Shown here piece after piece: positions 5,060-5,305 of a stretch of DNA of 5,305 nucleotides (position 1 is the stretch's first letter; every line of letters begins with the position of its first letter). This stretch comes from JAVBRU01 sp031547595. Lineage in GTDB: Bacteria > Bacillota > Clostridia > Christensenellales > Aristaeellaceae. The position numbers were made by a program, and so were the translations under genes. The notes beneath the pieces are model-generated. The model did no database searches. It was not told where the DNA came from and was given only the letters and a program-made list of their open reading frames with translations. The DNA is taken from assembly GCA_031547595.1 (NCBI GenBank), contig JAVBRU010000110.1:1-5305 (forward strand). The letters run 5' to 3'.

Positions 5060-5305
5060 GCTGCATTTCTATCATGCAAGAAGCGCTGTATTTATATCAA
5101 AAAGCGCATTCATGATAACTCATTATGGGTCTGCTTGTTGCTTTACGGCGAACGTTATTCTTTTCAGCCCGAACACTCGTTTAACCAGGCTGAGCAGCTC
5201 CGTATCCCGTTGCGCCACCGGACGCGTATCCGCAGCATATCATGCGGCAAAGACGGAGTGACCGCTTTACAAGGTGTATCATCTGTGCTATGGTAAAAGA
5301 AAAGG
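5060..5305. other. Right-edge region without a supportable gene; contains a nested inverted repeat
   Basis: No frame on either strand gives a recognisable protein with a ribosome site. The open frames are short and of unconvincing composition. A nested dyad is present: TATCATG (5070-5076) with CATGATA (5111-5117) outside, and GCGCT (5083-5087) with AGCGC (5103-5107) inside, around an AT-rich loop. A shorter palindromic stretch, CCGCA/TGCGG, lies near 5230-5247. On the minus strand, about 40 codons ending at the TAA at 5125-5123 read RDTELLSLVKRVFGLK and could be a decayed gene end, but I cannot assign them. Confidence 0.4.

Noticed and set aside
4907..5296. Plus-strand open frames at the right edge (129 and 86 codons)
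   Set aside because: No ribosome site or recognisable motif. The first one overlaps the start of the desulfurase-like gene and runs through its leader.
5242..5305. Possible gene start MRQRRSDRF running off the right edge
   Set aside because: There is no ribosome site upstream and only about 21 codons are visible, so there is not enough to support a gene.
1..5305. CRISPR array, tRNA or rRNA genes
   Set aside because: No regularly spaced repeats, and no tRNA or rRNA sequence was recognised on either strand.

Overview
The window looks like a chromosomal segment from an anaerobic, probably low-oxygen-adapted bacterium, most plausibly of the Bacillota (Clostridia or Negativicutes type). The reasons are a two-iron-centre superoxide reductase (a typical anaerobe enzyme), strong purine-rich GGAGG-like ribosome binding sites, and mid-range base composition. 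The species cannot be named from the sequence alone.

Layout from left to right. Bases 1-282 are the 3' end of a UDP-galactopyranose mutase gene (glf), followed immediately by a rho-independent terminator (283-316). Bases 412-1333 are a 922-bp IS5-family element, probably of the IS427 group. It has near-perfect inverted ends and a TA target duplication that rebuilds to a TTAA target. Its transposase uses a canonical A_AAA_AAG -1 slippery site, but it is dead in this copy: an amber codon replaces a conserved tryptophan and there is an unprogrammed frameshift near 1095. A candidate promoter (1500-1527) lies in the AT-rich stretch between the element and the next gene.

Bases 1602-3495 hold three co-directional genes that look like one transcription unit: a bacterial non-haem ferritin, a desulfoferrodoxin-type superoxide reductase 19 nt downstream, and a pirin-family cupin 72 nt further on. 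A long hairpin terminator (3499-3544) closes the unit. The ferritin and reductase retain every iron ligand that can be checked against the family, and the pirin keeps its 3-His/1-Glu metal site. Together they suggest a defence unit for oxygen and free iron: the reductase turns superoxide into peroxide, and ferritin removes the Fe(II) that would react with that peroxide. The role of pirin here is unknown.

Convergent to this unit, on the minus strand (4959-3598), is a 453-residue PLP enzyme of the SufS/CsdA-like cysteine desulfurase family with its active-site lysine and cysteine intact. Its leader contains a 7-bp hairpin just ahead of the ribosome binding site. The right edge (about 4980-5305) has no gene I can support. 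It contains a solitary 14-bp match to the inverted repeat of the IS element and a nested stem.

The best candidates for a second look are the ferritin/superoxide reductase/pirin grouping between IS-type ends, the leader hairpin of the desulfurase-like gene, and the solo IS end at 5046-5059. Nothing in the window clearly requires a wholly new system.
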